DNA from: Hoylesella buccalis ATCC 35310
GTDB taxonomy: Bacteria > Bacteroidota > Bacteroidia > Bacteroidales > Bacteroidaceae
DNA: 64,000 bases
Assembly: GCF_025151385.1 (NCBI RefSeq)
Contig: NZ_CP102287.1
Coordinates: 1,364,001 to 1,428,000 of the forward strand
Reading direction: 5' to 3'
Position 1 is the first letter of the stretch; the number at the start of each line of letters is the position of its first letter. Both the position numbers and the translations under genes were made by a program. Positions 43,459 to 53,147 of the stretch are shown here, piece by piece. The notes beneath the pieces were generated by a model that was not told where the DNA came from, did no database searches, and worked only from the letters and a program-made list of their open reading frames with translations.

Positions 43459-43546
43459 CGGAGAGAGGGGGATTCGAACCCCCGAACCGCTTTAGGCGGT
43501 TACACGCTTTCCAGGCGTGCCTCTTCAGCCACTCGAGCACCTTTCC
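43459..43546 (-). tRNA. tRNA-Ser(GGA)
   Basis: An 88-nt class II tRNA. The anticodon stem-loop CACGC CTGGAAA GCGTG has anticodon GGA (serine). The long variable arm is AACCGC CTAAA GCGGTT, and the T arm GGGGG TTCGAAT CCCCC. The acceptor starts GGAAAGG and ends TCTCTCC then G, giving one A-C mismatch at pair 4-69 and one G-U. CCA is not encoded. The 3' end faces the ICE integrase, as expected for a tRNA used as integration target. Confidence 0.92.
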
Positions 43547-43719
43547 TTATTTGGTGATGCAAAAGTAAGACTTTTATCTTAAATTCGGATGCAATTCGAC
43601 AAAAAGTTTCACTTTTTCACTCTGCCCATCCTTAAAAATAGCTTTACTCTTTCAATAACGCTGTGATTTTAAATTGGAAGTGTTTGCTTTTTATGAATGA
43701 ATCGACACTACCCCATTTG

Positions 43720-43920
43720 TTAAGGGCGGTTCTATAAATTACCACCGTAATTTTTATTTATGTTGGACAGTTTACGTTTTGTCATCTTGCGGTCTTTTTT
43801 GGGTTCAATTTGCTTGTTCGTTCAGTCGTATAGCTCGCTATACTCCTTCACTCACAAACAAATTGACCACCAAAAACAGCCTCGCAATCTGACAAAGCTA
43901 ATTTATAGAAACGCCCTTAA
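43720..43920. repeat. Palindromic MITE-like repeat (201 bp)
   Basis: The left arm begins TTAAGGGCGGTTCTATAAAT and the right arm ends with its near complement (ATTTATAGAAACGCCCTTAA). Further inside, TTTTGTCATCTTGCGGTC matches the complement of the CTCGCAATCTGACAAAG stretch, and TTCAATTTG matches CAAATTGA. The centre holds a short palindrome ATAGCTCGCTAT. The left arm carries an extra ~30 bp. There is no gene inside. It lies between tRNA-Ser and the 3' end of tamB; the rest of the gap (43547-43719) shows nothing else. Confidence 0.65.
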
Positions 43921-43976
43921 TCGTTTGGCAGGCAACTAAATGCACAACGGCTCTTTTCAAATGATGAGGTGGAAAC

Positions 43977-46900
43977 TTATTTTGACGGTTTTGCCTTCTT
44001 CGCTCGTCTACGTCCAAACAAGTCTTTGAGATTGGTAAAGTCTTTCTTCAAAATCAAGCCTACTCCTTGCGTGTTAAGACTGTTGCGCGTAAAGTATCTG
44101 TCATTGGTCTGATTGTACACCTTGATGGCCAGATTGCCACTCGGCAAGAGCAGATATCGGATGTCGAAATCACCAATAAATGTGGTCGTGGCATTGGGGT
44201 TGTCCCTGTAACCAAACTGTCCGTTGATGAGCAGACGGTTATTCAATAGTCGTCCACTGAGCAGTCCTTCATACTCGGCGTTATTGAATCCTTCGGTGCC
44301 GGTGGAGATGTTGGCGCCAATGTTCCAGTTGGCGTTATCGATAACGGTATTCAGCACGTTGTTGATTTGCTGGCTCAATGTTCCACTGAGGATACTCTGC
44401 ATAGCAAGGCTCGCCTGACTTTGTTGCGCCGTGCCATCAGTGCCGGCGTTGTTGTTAGTGCCTTGCGAATAGAATCGGCCTACCGCGAGCAGGTAAAGCA
44501 CTTGTTGGTTCATCTCCTCTTCGCTGTTGATGAGGCTGTAAACCATCTGCTTGGCGTCGTTGCTCAAGGTAGGCATGTCGAGGTTGAAATCCACTCGAGG
44601 GGCCTGGGGCGTGCCTGTGATGTTCATCAGGCAATTGATGCGAACGTTGTTGTTGGTGAATGACCGCCCGATGTTCAAGTCGGCCAAGCTCACACCATTG
44701 ACGGTGTGTGTGGCGTTGAGGTTGAGTGCCGCATGATAAGGGTCGCCCCCGAAGGTGATGGTGCTGCCCTGCTGAAATTGAAAGTCCTTCTTGATAACGT
44801 TTTGAATGGTCAGTCCATAGATACCATGATCGACCACATAGTTGCCAAACATTTCGAACGCACCCTTGTCGTAATAGCTGGCGCGCAGCACGCCGTTGCC
44901 GTTCAGGGCGATGTAGTCACCCGTCTTGTTGTCCATGAGCAGTTTGAGCGTGAGGTTGGGCGTGCAGTTAATGAGCAGATTCAGATGTAAGTCTCCAGAT
45001 ACCTCGGGCAGCTTTTGTGCGGCCAGATTAGTTGTTTCTTGACGTGGTGCGATGCTATCTGGTTGCAGTGAATCGGTTCTTGTGGACCATCTGATGAAGT
45101 TCTGGGTGCTTACCGCATCCAGGCCGGCCACGTTGTACACGATTTGTGAGCCTTTTTGCGGTATGGCGTTAACGTCGATGTTTAAATCGTCACCATTACC
45201 AGTGATGGCGCAGTTGCCGTTGATGTAGGCCGTTCCATAGAAGGTATTTCCACCAAAAGTGTGCGTGTCGTAAGCCAAGAGGTTCTCTGCAGCGATGTGC
45301 AAGTCGTATCGCAAGTTGCGCAGGTTGTCGTGACGCAGCCTGCCATTGACAATGCCAATGTTCTCATTTCGGTCGTAGATAGTGTCGTTCTTGAAAACAA
45401 TCTCATCGGGTGTCAGGGCAATCATGCCCCGCCTGAGCGTATAATGGGTGTTGAGGGGCGTGATGCCCAGAGAGCCGTCGGCGACAACCTGTCCGGTGAG
45501 GTTGAGATAGGACAAGTCGCCATAAAGCCGCAGCTGTCCTGTTCCGCTGGCATCAACGTCTTGCATGAACGAACCACAGAAGCCTTCGAGGAATTGCAAG
45601 CGTGTCTGCCGGGCTTGGATGGCCAAGTCGATGTAATGCTTGCTTGGCGAAACAAAACCGTTGATTAAGGTTTGCCGGCCTTGGTCGTTGGTTTGAGCTT
45701 GGATGTCAATCTGCTTCAAGGGAGCGTTCCAGCTGACGTTGGCATCCAGGACTCCCATTTGTCCGGTCTCAAATTCAAATGAACTGACCTGTACGTTCGC
45801 ATGTCCCTGCGGTTTTCCAAAGACTCCCGATGCGAATGCGCGTCCAGACAACCGCCCTCCGAATGTTACGGCATCGAATTGAAGTAGGTTCAGCACATAG
45901 TTTACGTCAATACCCTTGAGGTCGGCCACCAGGGTGTCTGTAGGATTTTTGGTGGCCAGCCCTGCTAAGATGATGTGTTGGTCGTCGTGATGGATGGAGA
46001 AATGATCCACCGTGAGGTGGTTTTTGCTGTACATGATGTCCGACGGTTCGATGTTCCAGATGCTGTCTTCTATCAGTATCTCCGACGGATGTATGATTAC
46101 ATGGGCTGCCGGCTCACCGTTCTTTTTCTTGAAGAACTGTGTCGTGGTGTTCAGAGTTCCTTGAAACGGATGGACGGCATGATTGTTAAACCACAGGGTG
46201 GTGAGCAAGTGGTCGTTGGCTGCGGAGGACTGCACCCGCCAGGTCCATCGCTTGTTCTCTGCATCCAGCTTGTTGGCCTCTGCGCTGAAGTGCAGCGTGT
46301 CGGTTGGCGTGGACAAGTGTAGGTGATTGTCCTGGTATCGGCTTCCGTCGTAAGTAAAATCGGGCGCATTGACATTGATGTTCAGTTGGTTGTTGACGCT
46401 GTTGATGGTGCCGCTGAGTTGCAGGGGTTGTTGCAGGGAGAGCGGGATGTCAAAAAGATAGTTTGCCCAATCGGTCTTACTGATATCAGCATACAGGCGA
46501 ACGTTTGTGCGTGGGGTGACGCGCCTTGTCATAGGCGTAAGCAGTTGGATGCCTGGAAGTTTGTCAATGATAACATTTTCGATGTTCTGTAGAATGGAAT
46601 TGTAGTCGAATGTGCCAACCACCAATGCGTTGCCGAAATCGCCATCGAGAGAAATGAAATGTTCTTGGCGCTGGTCGTACCCAGTTTTCAACTCAAGTCT
46701 TGACAATGAATAGGTTTGGTTGGGATCGCGCATCATGACATCCGAAAGGAGCATGCGACCCGTGATATCTTTCAGGGAGTGACCTGACAGTTGAGAACTT
46801 GCTTGAAGGCTAACCATTCGGTTGGGCCACTTTTGTGTGAGACGCAAGGCCGAGAGGTTTACGTCTTTTGCCGTGAGGTCGAACAGGGCGGCGTAACGTG

Positions 46901-48332
46901 CTTGGTTTCTATTAACCTTTCCCTGGATGTTCAGTACGCCGTTGGGATCGTTGAGCGCAGCGGTTCCCTCAAAGTGGTCCAAACGAGAATGTGCATCCAG
47001 TGAGCCGCGTCCGTTGATTGAAACGTTTTTGTATGGGTATCCTTTGTATTCTATTTTGGGGACATCGCCTTTGATGTTGAACATGGCTTGGCTGCCTTGT
47101 TTGCGAAATTCGTTGAGCTGAATTTTAGCGGTCAGCGTCCCCCAATCTTGGTCGGACAACAAGGGAGCCAACTTAAAATCGCTGGTTTCCATCATTCCCT
47201 TGTAGGTGCCTTGAGCGGCCGTAGCATCAAACTTGATGTCACCCAAATTGGATGAAAAGATTCCTTTGGAATAGATGTCTTTCCCCTCTCCATGGAAGTT
47301 GCCTGACAGACGGATGTGGTCAAATTTCGCCAGTGGCGTGTTCTGATATTCCTTGGGCAGATACTTTTTGACGGCTGCTTGTTGAAGGTTGAGCGTCTGC
47401 AGGTCAAGATTCCATTTTGGAGACTTGCTCCATCTTTGAATTGTTGCCTTGGCGGTAAGCTCCAGTTCGTTCTTGGCAAGCAAATGGATGCGATGTATGG
47501 CCAAAGACGATGCCGTTCCGGAAAGCGATGCCTGGATGTTGATAGGCGTATGGTATGGACTGAGCTTTGAAGAGATGAAAGCCAAGTCGGATGGTGTGAC
47601 GTGTGAGTTGTTGATGAGTCCATGGTAGGATAGCGAGGGCATGTAGGGAGCGCCATCCCTCATCCGGTAATTGGCCCAGACATGGTTTAACACCAGTTTA
47701 GAGTTTGGCAGCTCCAATTTGAAATTCTCCAGGACGGCATGGTTGGTGTTTGCCCGCAATTTGGATGAGAATGATTTTACCTGAAGCCCTGACCGTTCCT
47801 TGAAGCTCAGATTTTTCAGTTTGACATTCAGCGAGTCTTTTGACAATTCGCTGACAATGACATGCGCACTGATGTCTTTCAAAAAGAGGTGCGCTGGTGA
47901 GAATTGTCTTGTCTGCGGTAGGTCCAGTTGGTCGTATTTAACAGCACCGTGCCTCAATACGATAGAGGCGATGCGGATGGGCTTAGACTGTGTTGTGGTG
48001 TCTTTCGATGCTAAAGAGTCGATGACGAATTGAAAGTTGGGCTTGGCGTTCTTGCTGCTTTTGTAAAGATTAGCCTGCATACCGAACAGCTGAGCCGAGG
48101 AAATGGAAATTTCTCCACGTGTTAAAGGAATGAAATCCAGTTTCACAGAAAACCTGGATGCTTGTAGCATGGGCTTGCCTTGTTGGTCAGTGACATAAAG
48201 ACCGTCAATGATGATGCGATTGAGAAAGCCTATGTCAATGCGTTCTACTTTCACCTCTGTGCCAAGCCGCTTTGATAATAAGGATGCTACTTGCTGACCG
48301 CAGGCGTCTTGGATGGACGGTATACGCAACAA
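43977..48332 (-). CDS. tamB: TamB/DUF490-family envelope protein
   Basis: A 1451-residue (from this start) mostly beta-strand protein with the TamB C-terminal domain: LNLLINCTPNLTLKLLMDNK, YGLTIQNVIKKDFQFQQGS, INCLMNITGTPQAPRVDFNL and an ending YNQTNDRYFTRNSLNTQGVG then LILKKDF. TamB proteins bridge the periplasm and help move lipid to, or assemble proteins in, the outer membrane. The only usual start codon in frame is this TTG, but it falls inside a membrane helix. The frame continues upstream through IIIWSIVGIYLTIII to a TAA, with no ATG/GTG/TTG earlier. A CTG at 48404 would give a normal anchored TamB, so the start is unresolved. Confidence 0.85.
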   Translation of the reverse strand: MLRIPSIQDACGQQVASLLSKRLGTEVKVERIDIGFLNRIIIDGLYVTDQQGKPMLQASRFSVKLDFIPLTRGEISISSAQLFGMQANLYKSSKNAKPNFQFVIDSLASKDTTTQSKPIRIASIVLRHGAVKYDQLDLPQTRQFSPAHLFLKDISAHVIVSELSKDSLNVKLKNLSFKERSGLQVKSFSSKLRANTNHAVLENFKLELPNSKLVLNHVWANYRMRDGAPYMPSLSYHGLINNSHVTPSDLAFISSKLSPYHTPINIQASLSGTASSLAIHRIHLLAKNELELTAKATIQRWSKSPKWNLDLQTLNLQQAAVKKYLPKEYQNTPLAKFDHIRLSGNFHGEGKDIYSKGIFSSNLGDIKFDATAAQGTYKGMMETSDFKLAPLLSDQDWGTLTAKIQLNEFRKQGSQAMFNIKGDVPKIEYKGYPYKNVSINGRGSLDAHSRLDHFEGTAALNDPNGVLNIQGKVNRNQARYAALFDLTAKDVNLSALRLTQKWPNRMVSLQASSQLSGHSLKDITGRMLLSDVMMRDPNQTYSLSRLELKTGYDQRQEHFISLDGDFGNALVVGTFDYNSILQNIENVIIDKLPGIQLLTPMTRRVTPRTNVRLYADISKTDWANYLFDIPLSLQQPLQLSGTINSVNNQLNINVNAPDFTYDGSRYQDNHLHLSTPTDTLHFSAEANKLDAENKRWTWRVQSSAANDHLLTTLWFNNHAVHPFQGTLNTTTQFFKKKNGEPAAHVIIHPSEILIEDSIWNIEPSDIMYSKNHLTVDHFSIHHDDQHIILAGLATKNPTDTLVADLKGIDVNYVLNLLQFDAVTFGGRLSGRAFASGVFGKPQGHANVQVSSFEFETGQMGVLDANVSWNAPLKQIDIQAQTNDQGRQTLINGFVSPSKHYIDLAIQARQTRLQFLEGFCGSFMQDVDASGTGQLRLYGDLSYLNLTGQVVADGSLGITPLNTHYTLRRGMIALTPDEIVFKNDTIYDRNENIGIVNGRLRHDNLRNLRYDLHIAAENLLAYDTHTFGGNTFYGTAYINGNCAITGNGDDLNIDVNAIPQKGSQIVYNVAGLDAVSTQNFIRWSTRTDSLQPDSIAPRQETTNLAAQKLPEVSGDLHLNLLINCTPNLTLKLLMDNKTGDYIALNGNGVLRASYYDKGAFEMFGNYVVDHGIYGLTIQNVIKKDFQFQQGSTITFGGDPYHAALNLNATHTVNGVSLADLNIGRSFTNNNVRINCLMNITGTPQAPRVDFNLDMPTLSNDAKQMVYSLINSEEEMNQQVLYLLAVGRFYSQGTNNNAGTDGTAQQSQASLAMQSILSGTLSQQINNVLNTVIDNANWNIGANISTGTEGFNNAEYEGLLSGRLLNNRLLINGQFGYRDNPNATTTFIGDFDIRYLLLPSGNLAIKVYNQTNDRYFTRNSLNTQGVGLILKKDFTNLKDLFGRRRAKKAKPSK

Positions 48333-48426
48333 AATGATGATTGTAAGATAAATTCCTACAATGCTCCAAATGATGATGTTGAGTATATTTTTAAACTTCT
48401 TCAGACAGCGTTCAGCTTTGTTTTAT

Positions 48427-48435
48427 GCAAAAGTA
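48427..48435 (-). promoter_or_regulatory. Putative tamB -7 box
   Basis: On the minus strand TACTTTTGC (48435 down to 48427) matches TAnnTTTGC; no clear -33 box was seen. It lies about 25-30 bp before the anchored-TamB start region, implying a very short leader. Confidence 0.45.
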
Positions 48436-48499
48436 CATCATTTTTTGACACGGCTGAAATAAATGATTGCTTTTTCTTTTATAAATCAGTAAAAGTTAC

Positions 48500-48508
48500 T
48501 AAATTTGC
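48500..48508 (+). promoter_or_regulatory. Putative nqr operon -7 box
   Basis: TAAATTTGC at 48500-48508 matches TAnnTTTGC on the plus strand. The -33 region is poor (only TTG near 48469). It lies 70 bp before the nqrA ATG and is divergent from the tamB box. Confidence 0.5.
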
Positions 48509-48577
48509 CAAACATTTGGATATGAACAATATCTTATGCCCTCATTGGTTGGAAAAAAGTTTAATTTTATATATTCT

Positions 48578-49939
48578 ATGGTAAATGTAATTAAGTTACG
48601 TAAGGGCTTGGACATTAATCTGAAGGGTAGAGCAAACGAACAAAAAACATCTTTAAAACAGAGTCATCAATACGCTCTTGTTCCTGACGATTTTGCCGGC
48701 GTAGTCCCTAAGCTATGTGTGCATGAAGGGGACGACGTGAAGGCTGGAGAGGCTCTTTTCGTTAACAAGAAGTTTCCAGAAGTCAGGTTCGCCTCACCGG
48801 TCAGTGGAAAAGTGAAGTCAATTGTCCGCGGTGATAGACGTAAAGTGATGGCTGTTATTGTGGAGGCGTCACAACAACAGGAGTTTGTTGATTTTGGCAA
48901 GAAAGACGTGAGGAGTCTTTCTGGTGACGAAGTCGTAGAGGCGCTGTTGCAAGCAGGTCTTTTTGGATATGTCAATCAGTTGCCTTATGCCGTTTCGACC
49001 CAACCACAGAGCAAACCGAAGGGTATTTTTGTTTCTGCTTTCAGAAACATGCCTTTGGCCGGCAAGTTTGAGTTCGAGCTGAAAGGCAACGAAGAAGCTT
49101 TCCAAACAGGTTTGACTGCGTTGTCGAAGATTGCTAAGACATATTTGAACATCCATGTCAATCAAACCGACAAGGCCTTGACACAGGCTTCTGATGTTGA
49201 GATTACGGCTTTTGACGGTCCCTGTCCCTCCAGCAATGTAGGCGTGCAAATCAATCACCTGTCACCCGTGAACAAGGGTGAGGTGGTATGGACGGTCGAA
49301 CCAACGGCTGTCATCTTCATGGGTCGTTTGTTCCTTACTGGTAAGGTAGACCTCACGCGGACGGTGGCCATCGCAGGCAGCAAAGTGAAAAATCCTCAGT
49401 ATGTGGATGCTTTGGTTGGAACACCGATATCTGACTTGTTAGCAGGACAGATAGGCAGTGAGAGCGAAAACGAACATCTGCGCATCATCAATGGTAATCC
49501 ATTGACAGGACGCAAGTGTGAGTTGACCGACTTTCTCGGCGCACACACTTCGGAAGTTTGCGTGATTCCAGAAGGTGACCAGGCTGACGAATTGCTGGGA
49601 TGGATTTTGCCACGCACCAATCAGTTCTCTGTTTCACGCAGTTATTTCTCGTGGCTTTCAGGAAAGGAAAAACAATACGACCTGGATGCGCGCGTCAAAG
49701 GTGGAGAGCGCCACATGATTATGAGTGGCGAGTACGATCGGGTGTTGCCCATGGATATTTATGGCGAATACCTCATCAAGTCTTTGATTGCAGGTGACAT
49801 CGACAAGCAAGAACAGCTGGGGATATATGAAGTGTCTCCGGAAGATTTCGCCGTTGCCGAGTTTGTGGATTCTTCTAAGTTGGAACTTCAGAAGATTGTA
49901 CGCAATGGTCTGGACATATTAAGAAAAGAAAACGCATAA
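48578..49939 (+). CDS. nqrA: NqrA, Na+-translocating NADH:quinone reductase subunit A
   Basis: A 453-residue protein opening MVNVIKLRKGLDINLKGRA, the NqrA signature. The open frame extends to 48536, but the conserved start fixes the ATG at 48578. A lipoyl-like N-terminal part (GVVPKLCVHEGDDVKAGEAL) precedes the Rossmann-like body. NqrA is the peripheral cytoplasmic subunit, linked to quinone binding; the complex couples NADH oxidation to Na+ export and replaces complex I in many Bacteroidales. nqrB follows after 4 bp. Confidence 0.95.
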   Translation: MVNVIKLRKGLDINLKGRANEQKTSLKQSHQYALVPDDFAGVVPKLCVHEGDDVKAGEALFVNKKFPEVRFASPVSGKVKSIVRGDRRKVMAVIVEASQQQEFVDFGKKDVRSLSGDEVVEALLQAGLFGYVNQLPYAVSTQPQSKPKGIFVSAFRNMPLAGKFEFELKGNEEAFQTGLTALSKIAKTYLNIHVNQTDKALTQASDVEITAFDGPCPSSNVGVQINHLSPVNKGEVVWTVEPTAVIFMGRLFLTGKVDLTRTVAIAGSKVKNPQYVDALVGTPISDLLAGQIGSESENEHLRIINGNPLTGRKCELTDFLGAHTSEVCVIPEGDQADELLGWILPRTNQFSVSRSYFSWLSGKEKQYDLDARVKGGERHMIMSGEYDRVLPMDIYGEYLIKSLIAGDIDKQEQLGIYEVSPEDFAVAEFVDSSKLELQKIVRNGLDILRKENA

Positions 49940-49943
49940 GGAC

Positions 49944-51107
49944 ATGAGTTTAAAAAAATATTTAAATAAAATCAAGCCACACTTCGAAGAGGGCGGTAAG
50001 CTACATGCTTTCTGGAGTGTCTATGATGGTTTTGAGAGTTTCCTTTATGTTCCCAACACGACAGCCAAGACAGGAGCTCACATCCATGACGCCATTGACT
50101 CGAAGAGAATCATGAGTTTGGTGGTCATCGCTCTGCTACCTGCCTTGTTGTTTGGAATGTACAACATTGGATATCAGAATTTCGCAGCTGCCGGTGAGTT
50201 GGCCAACGCCTCTTTTTGGGAGATGTTCATTTATGGTTTCCTGGCCGTATTACCTAAAATCCTTGTTTCTTACATCGTAGGTCTGGGCATCGAATTCGCC
50301 TGGGCACAGTGGAAGAAGGAAGAAATTCAGGAAGGTTATTTGGTAACGGGTATTTTAATGCCACTTATCATCCCCATCACCTGTCCGTTGTGGATGCTGG
50401 CATTATCAGTAGCATTCGCAGTGATTTTTTGCAAAGAGATATTTGGTGGAACGGGCATGAACATTTTTAATGTGGCATTGTCTGCCCGCGCATTCCTTTT
50501 CTTCTCCTATCCTGGACAGATGACGGGTGATTCGATATGGGTAGCCAGTCATCAGATATTTGGTTTGGGCAACACTTTGCCAGATGCAACCACCATGGCC
50601 ACTCCGCTTGGTGAACTGGCTCTCCATGTAGACATACCCTACTCTACCTGTGACATGTTGGTTGGTTTGATACCAGGTTCCGTTGGAGAAACCAGTGTCA
50701 TCGCCATCGCCATAGGTGCCTTGCTGCTGTTGGTTACAGGCATCGCTTCATGGAAAACGATGTTGAGCGTATTCGTTAGTGGTGGTCTCATGGCCGCACT
50801 CTTCAGTGCACTCGGCATGACATCTATAGCATGGTACGAGCATCTTATATTAGGTGGATTCTGTTTCGGTGCCGTATTCATGGCTACCGACCCAGTAACT
50901 TCCGCACGTACTGAAAAGGGTAAATATATCTATGGCGCCCTCATCGGTGTGATGACAATCATCATCCGCGTGATGAATCCTGGTTATCCTGAAGGTATGA
51001 TGTTGTCGATTTTGTTTGCGAATATGTTCGCCCCATTGATTGACTATTGCGTCGTTCAAGGCAACATCAACAAGAGAATGAAACGTTTAACTGCTCATAA
51101 TAAATAA
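49944..51107 (+). CDS. nqrB: NqrB, membrane subunit with covalent FMN
   Basis: A 387-residue polytopic protein with about nine to ten membrane helices. The stretch DATTMATPLGELALH contains the threonine expected to carry FMN by a phosphodiester bond, and GGTGMNIFNVALSARAFLFF is strongly conserved in NqrB/RnfD. The N-terminal amphipathic part (LNKIKPHFEEGGKL) matches NqrB rather than RnfD. It carries the riboflavin/FMN part of the Na+ pump. nqrC follows 4 bp later. Confidence 0.95.
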   Translation: MSLKKYLNKIKPHFEEGGKLHAFWSVYDGFESFLYVPNTTAKTGAHIHDAIDSKRIMSLVVIALLPALLFGMYNIGYQNFAAAGELANASFWEMFIYGFLAVLPKILVSYIVGLGIEFAWAQWKKEEIQEGYLVTGILMPLIIPITCPLWMLALSVAFAVIFCKEIFGGTGMNIFNVALSARAFLFFSYPGQMTGDSIWVASHQIFGLGNTLPDATTMATPLGELALHVDIPYSTCDMLVGLIPGSVGETSVIAIAIGALLLLVTGIASWKTMLSVFVSGGLMAALFSALGMTSIAWYEHLILGGFCFGAVFMATDPVTSARTEKGKYIYGALIGVMTIIIRVMNPGYPEGMMLSILFANMFAPLIDYCVVQGNINKRMKRLTAHNK

Positions 51108-51111
51108 GACG

Positions 51112-51834
51112 ATGGCTGAAGGAAATAAAAAAGGATTGAATACCAATTCAAACTCCTATACGATCATATATTCAATCATTATCGTTGTTCTTGTTGCATT
51201 CCTGTTGGCTTTTGTGTTTCAGGCTTTGAAACCCATGCAAGATGCCAATGTGGCATTGGACAAGAAGAAGCAGATATTAAATTCGTTGAATATTAGAGAT
51301 TTGAATAATGAAGACGCTGCTGCAAAGTATCAAGAAGTTGTACTCGCTGATGAAATCATCGATGAGCAGGGTAATGTTCTTGAAAAAGGTGAACAGGGTG
51401 GAGAAAACAACGGTTTTAAACTCAATTCTGCCGACTTTAAGAACGGAAAGTTAGCACTCTTCGTTTGTAAGGTTAATGGACAGACTAAGTATGTGATACC
51501 TGTTTATGGCATGGGACTATGGGGAGCTATCAATGGTTATGTTGCCATTAATGCAGATAAGTCGACTGTCTTCGGAACTTACTTCGACCATGATAGCGAA
51601 ACAGCTGGATTGGGAGCTGAAATTAAAGACAACCGCGCATGGCAAAACCAGTTTCAAGGTAAGAAACTATTTGCGCAAGATCCTCATCAAATCGCACTGG
51701 CTGTTAGTAAGAAGGTGGAAGACCCTTCCACACAAGTTGATGGCATAACGGGTGCTACCCTCACTTCCAACGGTGTGACCGAGATGTTGCAGACTTGTTT
51801 AGGTGCATATATGAATTTCTTGAAAGCTCATTAA
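51112..51834 (+). CDS. nqrC: NqrC, FMN-binding subunit
   Basis: A 240-residue protein with one N-terminal membrane helix (~20-42) and a periplasmic FMN-binding domain. DGITGATLTSNGV carries the SGAT(L)T-type threonine for covalent FMN, and YGMGLWGAINGYVA is the conserved strand. The stop codon TAA (51832-51834) overlaps the target duplication of the IS4-family insertion, but the reading frame is intact. Confidence 0.95.
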   Translation: MAEGNKKGLNTNSNSYTIIYSIIIVVLVAFLLAFVFQALKPMQDANVALDKKKQILNSLNIRDLNNEDAAAKYQEVVLADEIIDEQGNVLEKGEQGGENNGFKLNSADFKNGKLALFVCKVNGQTKYVIPVYGMGLWGAINGYVAINADKSTVFGTYFDHDSETAGLGAEIKDNRAWQNQFQGKKLFAQDPHQIALAVSKKVEDPSTQVDGITGATLTSNGVTEMLQTCLGAYMNFLKAH

Positions 51835-51936
51835 ATTGATTCACTACTGTCCACGAAAATCTTTTAATAATCTCTTGAAACGCCTATAAATACAAGCTTG
51901 TAGGAGATAAAATAGACTCCCTACTTTTGAAAAGAG

Positions 51937-51944
51937 TATCTTTG
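51937..51944 (+). promoter_or_regulatory. Transposase -7 box
   Basis: TATCTTTG at 51937-51944 matches the Bacteroidota -7 box, about 30 bp before the transposase ATG at 51975; no -33 box is evident at the right distance. Confidence 0.45.
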
Positions 51945-51974
51945 CCACAAATTACAATTTGAAAGCAGATACTT

Positions 51975-53147
51975 ATGAACAAAGGTCGATACGTATTTTC
52001 ACAGCTGTGCGACTTTCTGCCGACAGACCATTTCAAATGGTTGATAAAAAAGTATGAAGGTAATAAATATGTGAAGAGTTTCACTTGTTGGAATCATCTG
52101 ATGGTTCTTCTATTTGGTCAGTTGTCTAATCGTGAGGGATTACGAGACCTTATTGTAACCATCACTCCGTTCAAGTCAGCGTTCCACCATCTTGGTTTTG
52201 GAAAGAATGTCAGTAGAAGCAATTTGAGCAAGGCCAATGAAATACGCGAAGTCAAGATATTCCAAGAGTTTGCAGACAAGATGGTTTCCATAGCAAGAGA
52301 GAAACGAGGAGTCGTCAAGGACTTCTTCATATCGAACAATGTCTATGCGTTTGACTCCTCAACAATATCATTGTGCCTTTCTGTATACTGGTGGACTAAA
52401 CTGCATCATGGGAAAGGAGGAGTGAAATTGCATGAACTGTATGACGTGAAGACAGACATTCCGACATTTTCTGTCATTACAGACGCTTCAGTTCACGATT
52501 CTCAAGTGATGGAGCTAATTCCCTATGAGAAAGAGAGTTTCTATATATTTGACAGAGCGTATATGGCAACTAGGAAACTTTATATAATAGAAGGAGCAGA
52601 AGCTTACTTTGTCGTGAGAGAGAAGCATAAAATGCCGTTTGAGGTCATAGAGGATAAAGAATACAACAACCCTTCATCTGGAATTATGGCTGACCAAATT
52701 ATACGTTTCAAGGGATACAAGACTAAGAAGCAATATCCAAATAAACTTCGACGAGTGGTATTCTATGACTATGATGGTAATAGGACATTTGTATTTTACA
52801 CGAACAATTTTGAAATTACAGCGGAACAGGTTGCTATGCTTTACAAATACAGATGGAGAGTAGAACTGTTCTTCAAATGGCTGAAGCAACATCTGCGCAT
52901 CAAAGAGTTTTATGGAACCTCGGAGAATGCTGTAAAAATACAAATCTATGCAGCTATCATTGCATATTGTCTTGTCGTTATCGTACAAGAATGTATGGGG
53001 CTAAAGCTTCAAACCTATGATGTTCTAAGAATTTTAAGCACGGCATTGTTGACAAAAATGCCATTGTGTGACTTGCTCATTGAACAGAAAGAGGAAGAAT
53101 TTACTGAAGGAAAAAACCTGCAGCTCTGCCTCAATTTTGATGGGTAA
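51975..53147 (+). CDS. IS4-family DDE transposase
   Basis: A 390-residue transposase. Catalytic residues are D127 in AFDSST, D193 in IFDRAYM, and E297 within YRWRVELFFKWLKQHLRIK, the Y-R-E-K signature of the IS4 family. An N-terminal HTH-like region (DFLPTDHFKWLIKKYEG) should bind the inverted repeats. The gene is intact. It cuts and pastes the surrounding element. The ATG at 51975 follows the IS promoter-like box. Confidence 0.92.
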   Translation: MNKGRYVFSQLCDFLPTDHFKWLIKKYEGNKYVKSFTCWNHLMVLLFGQLSNREGLRDLIVTITPFKSAFHHLGFGKNVSRSNLSKANEIREVKIFQEFADKMVSIAREKRGVVKDFFISNNVYAFDSSTISLCLSVYWWTKLHHGKGGVKLHELYDVKTDIPTFSVITDASVHDSQVMELIPYEKESFYIFDRAYMATRKLYIIEGAEAYFVVREKHKMPFEVIEDKEYNNPSSGIMADQIIRFKGYKTKKQYPNKLRRVVFYDYDGNRTFVFYTNNFEITAEQVAMLYKYRWRVELFFKWLKQHLRIKEFYGTSENAVKIQIYAAIIAYCLVVIVQECMGLKLQTYDVLRILSTALLTKMPLCDLLIEQKEEEFTEGKNLQLCLNFDG

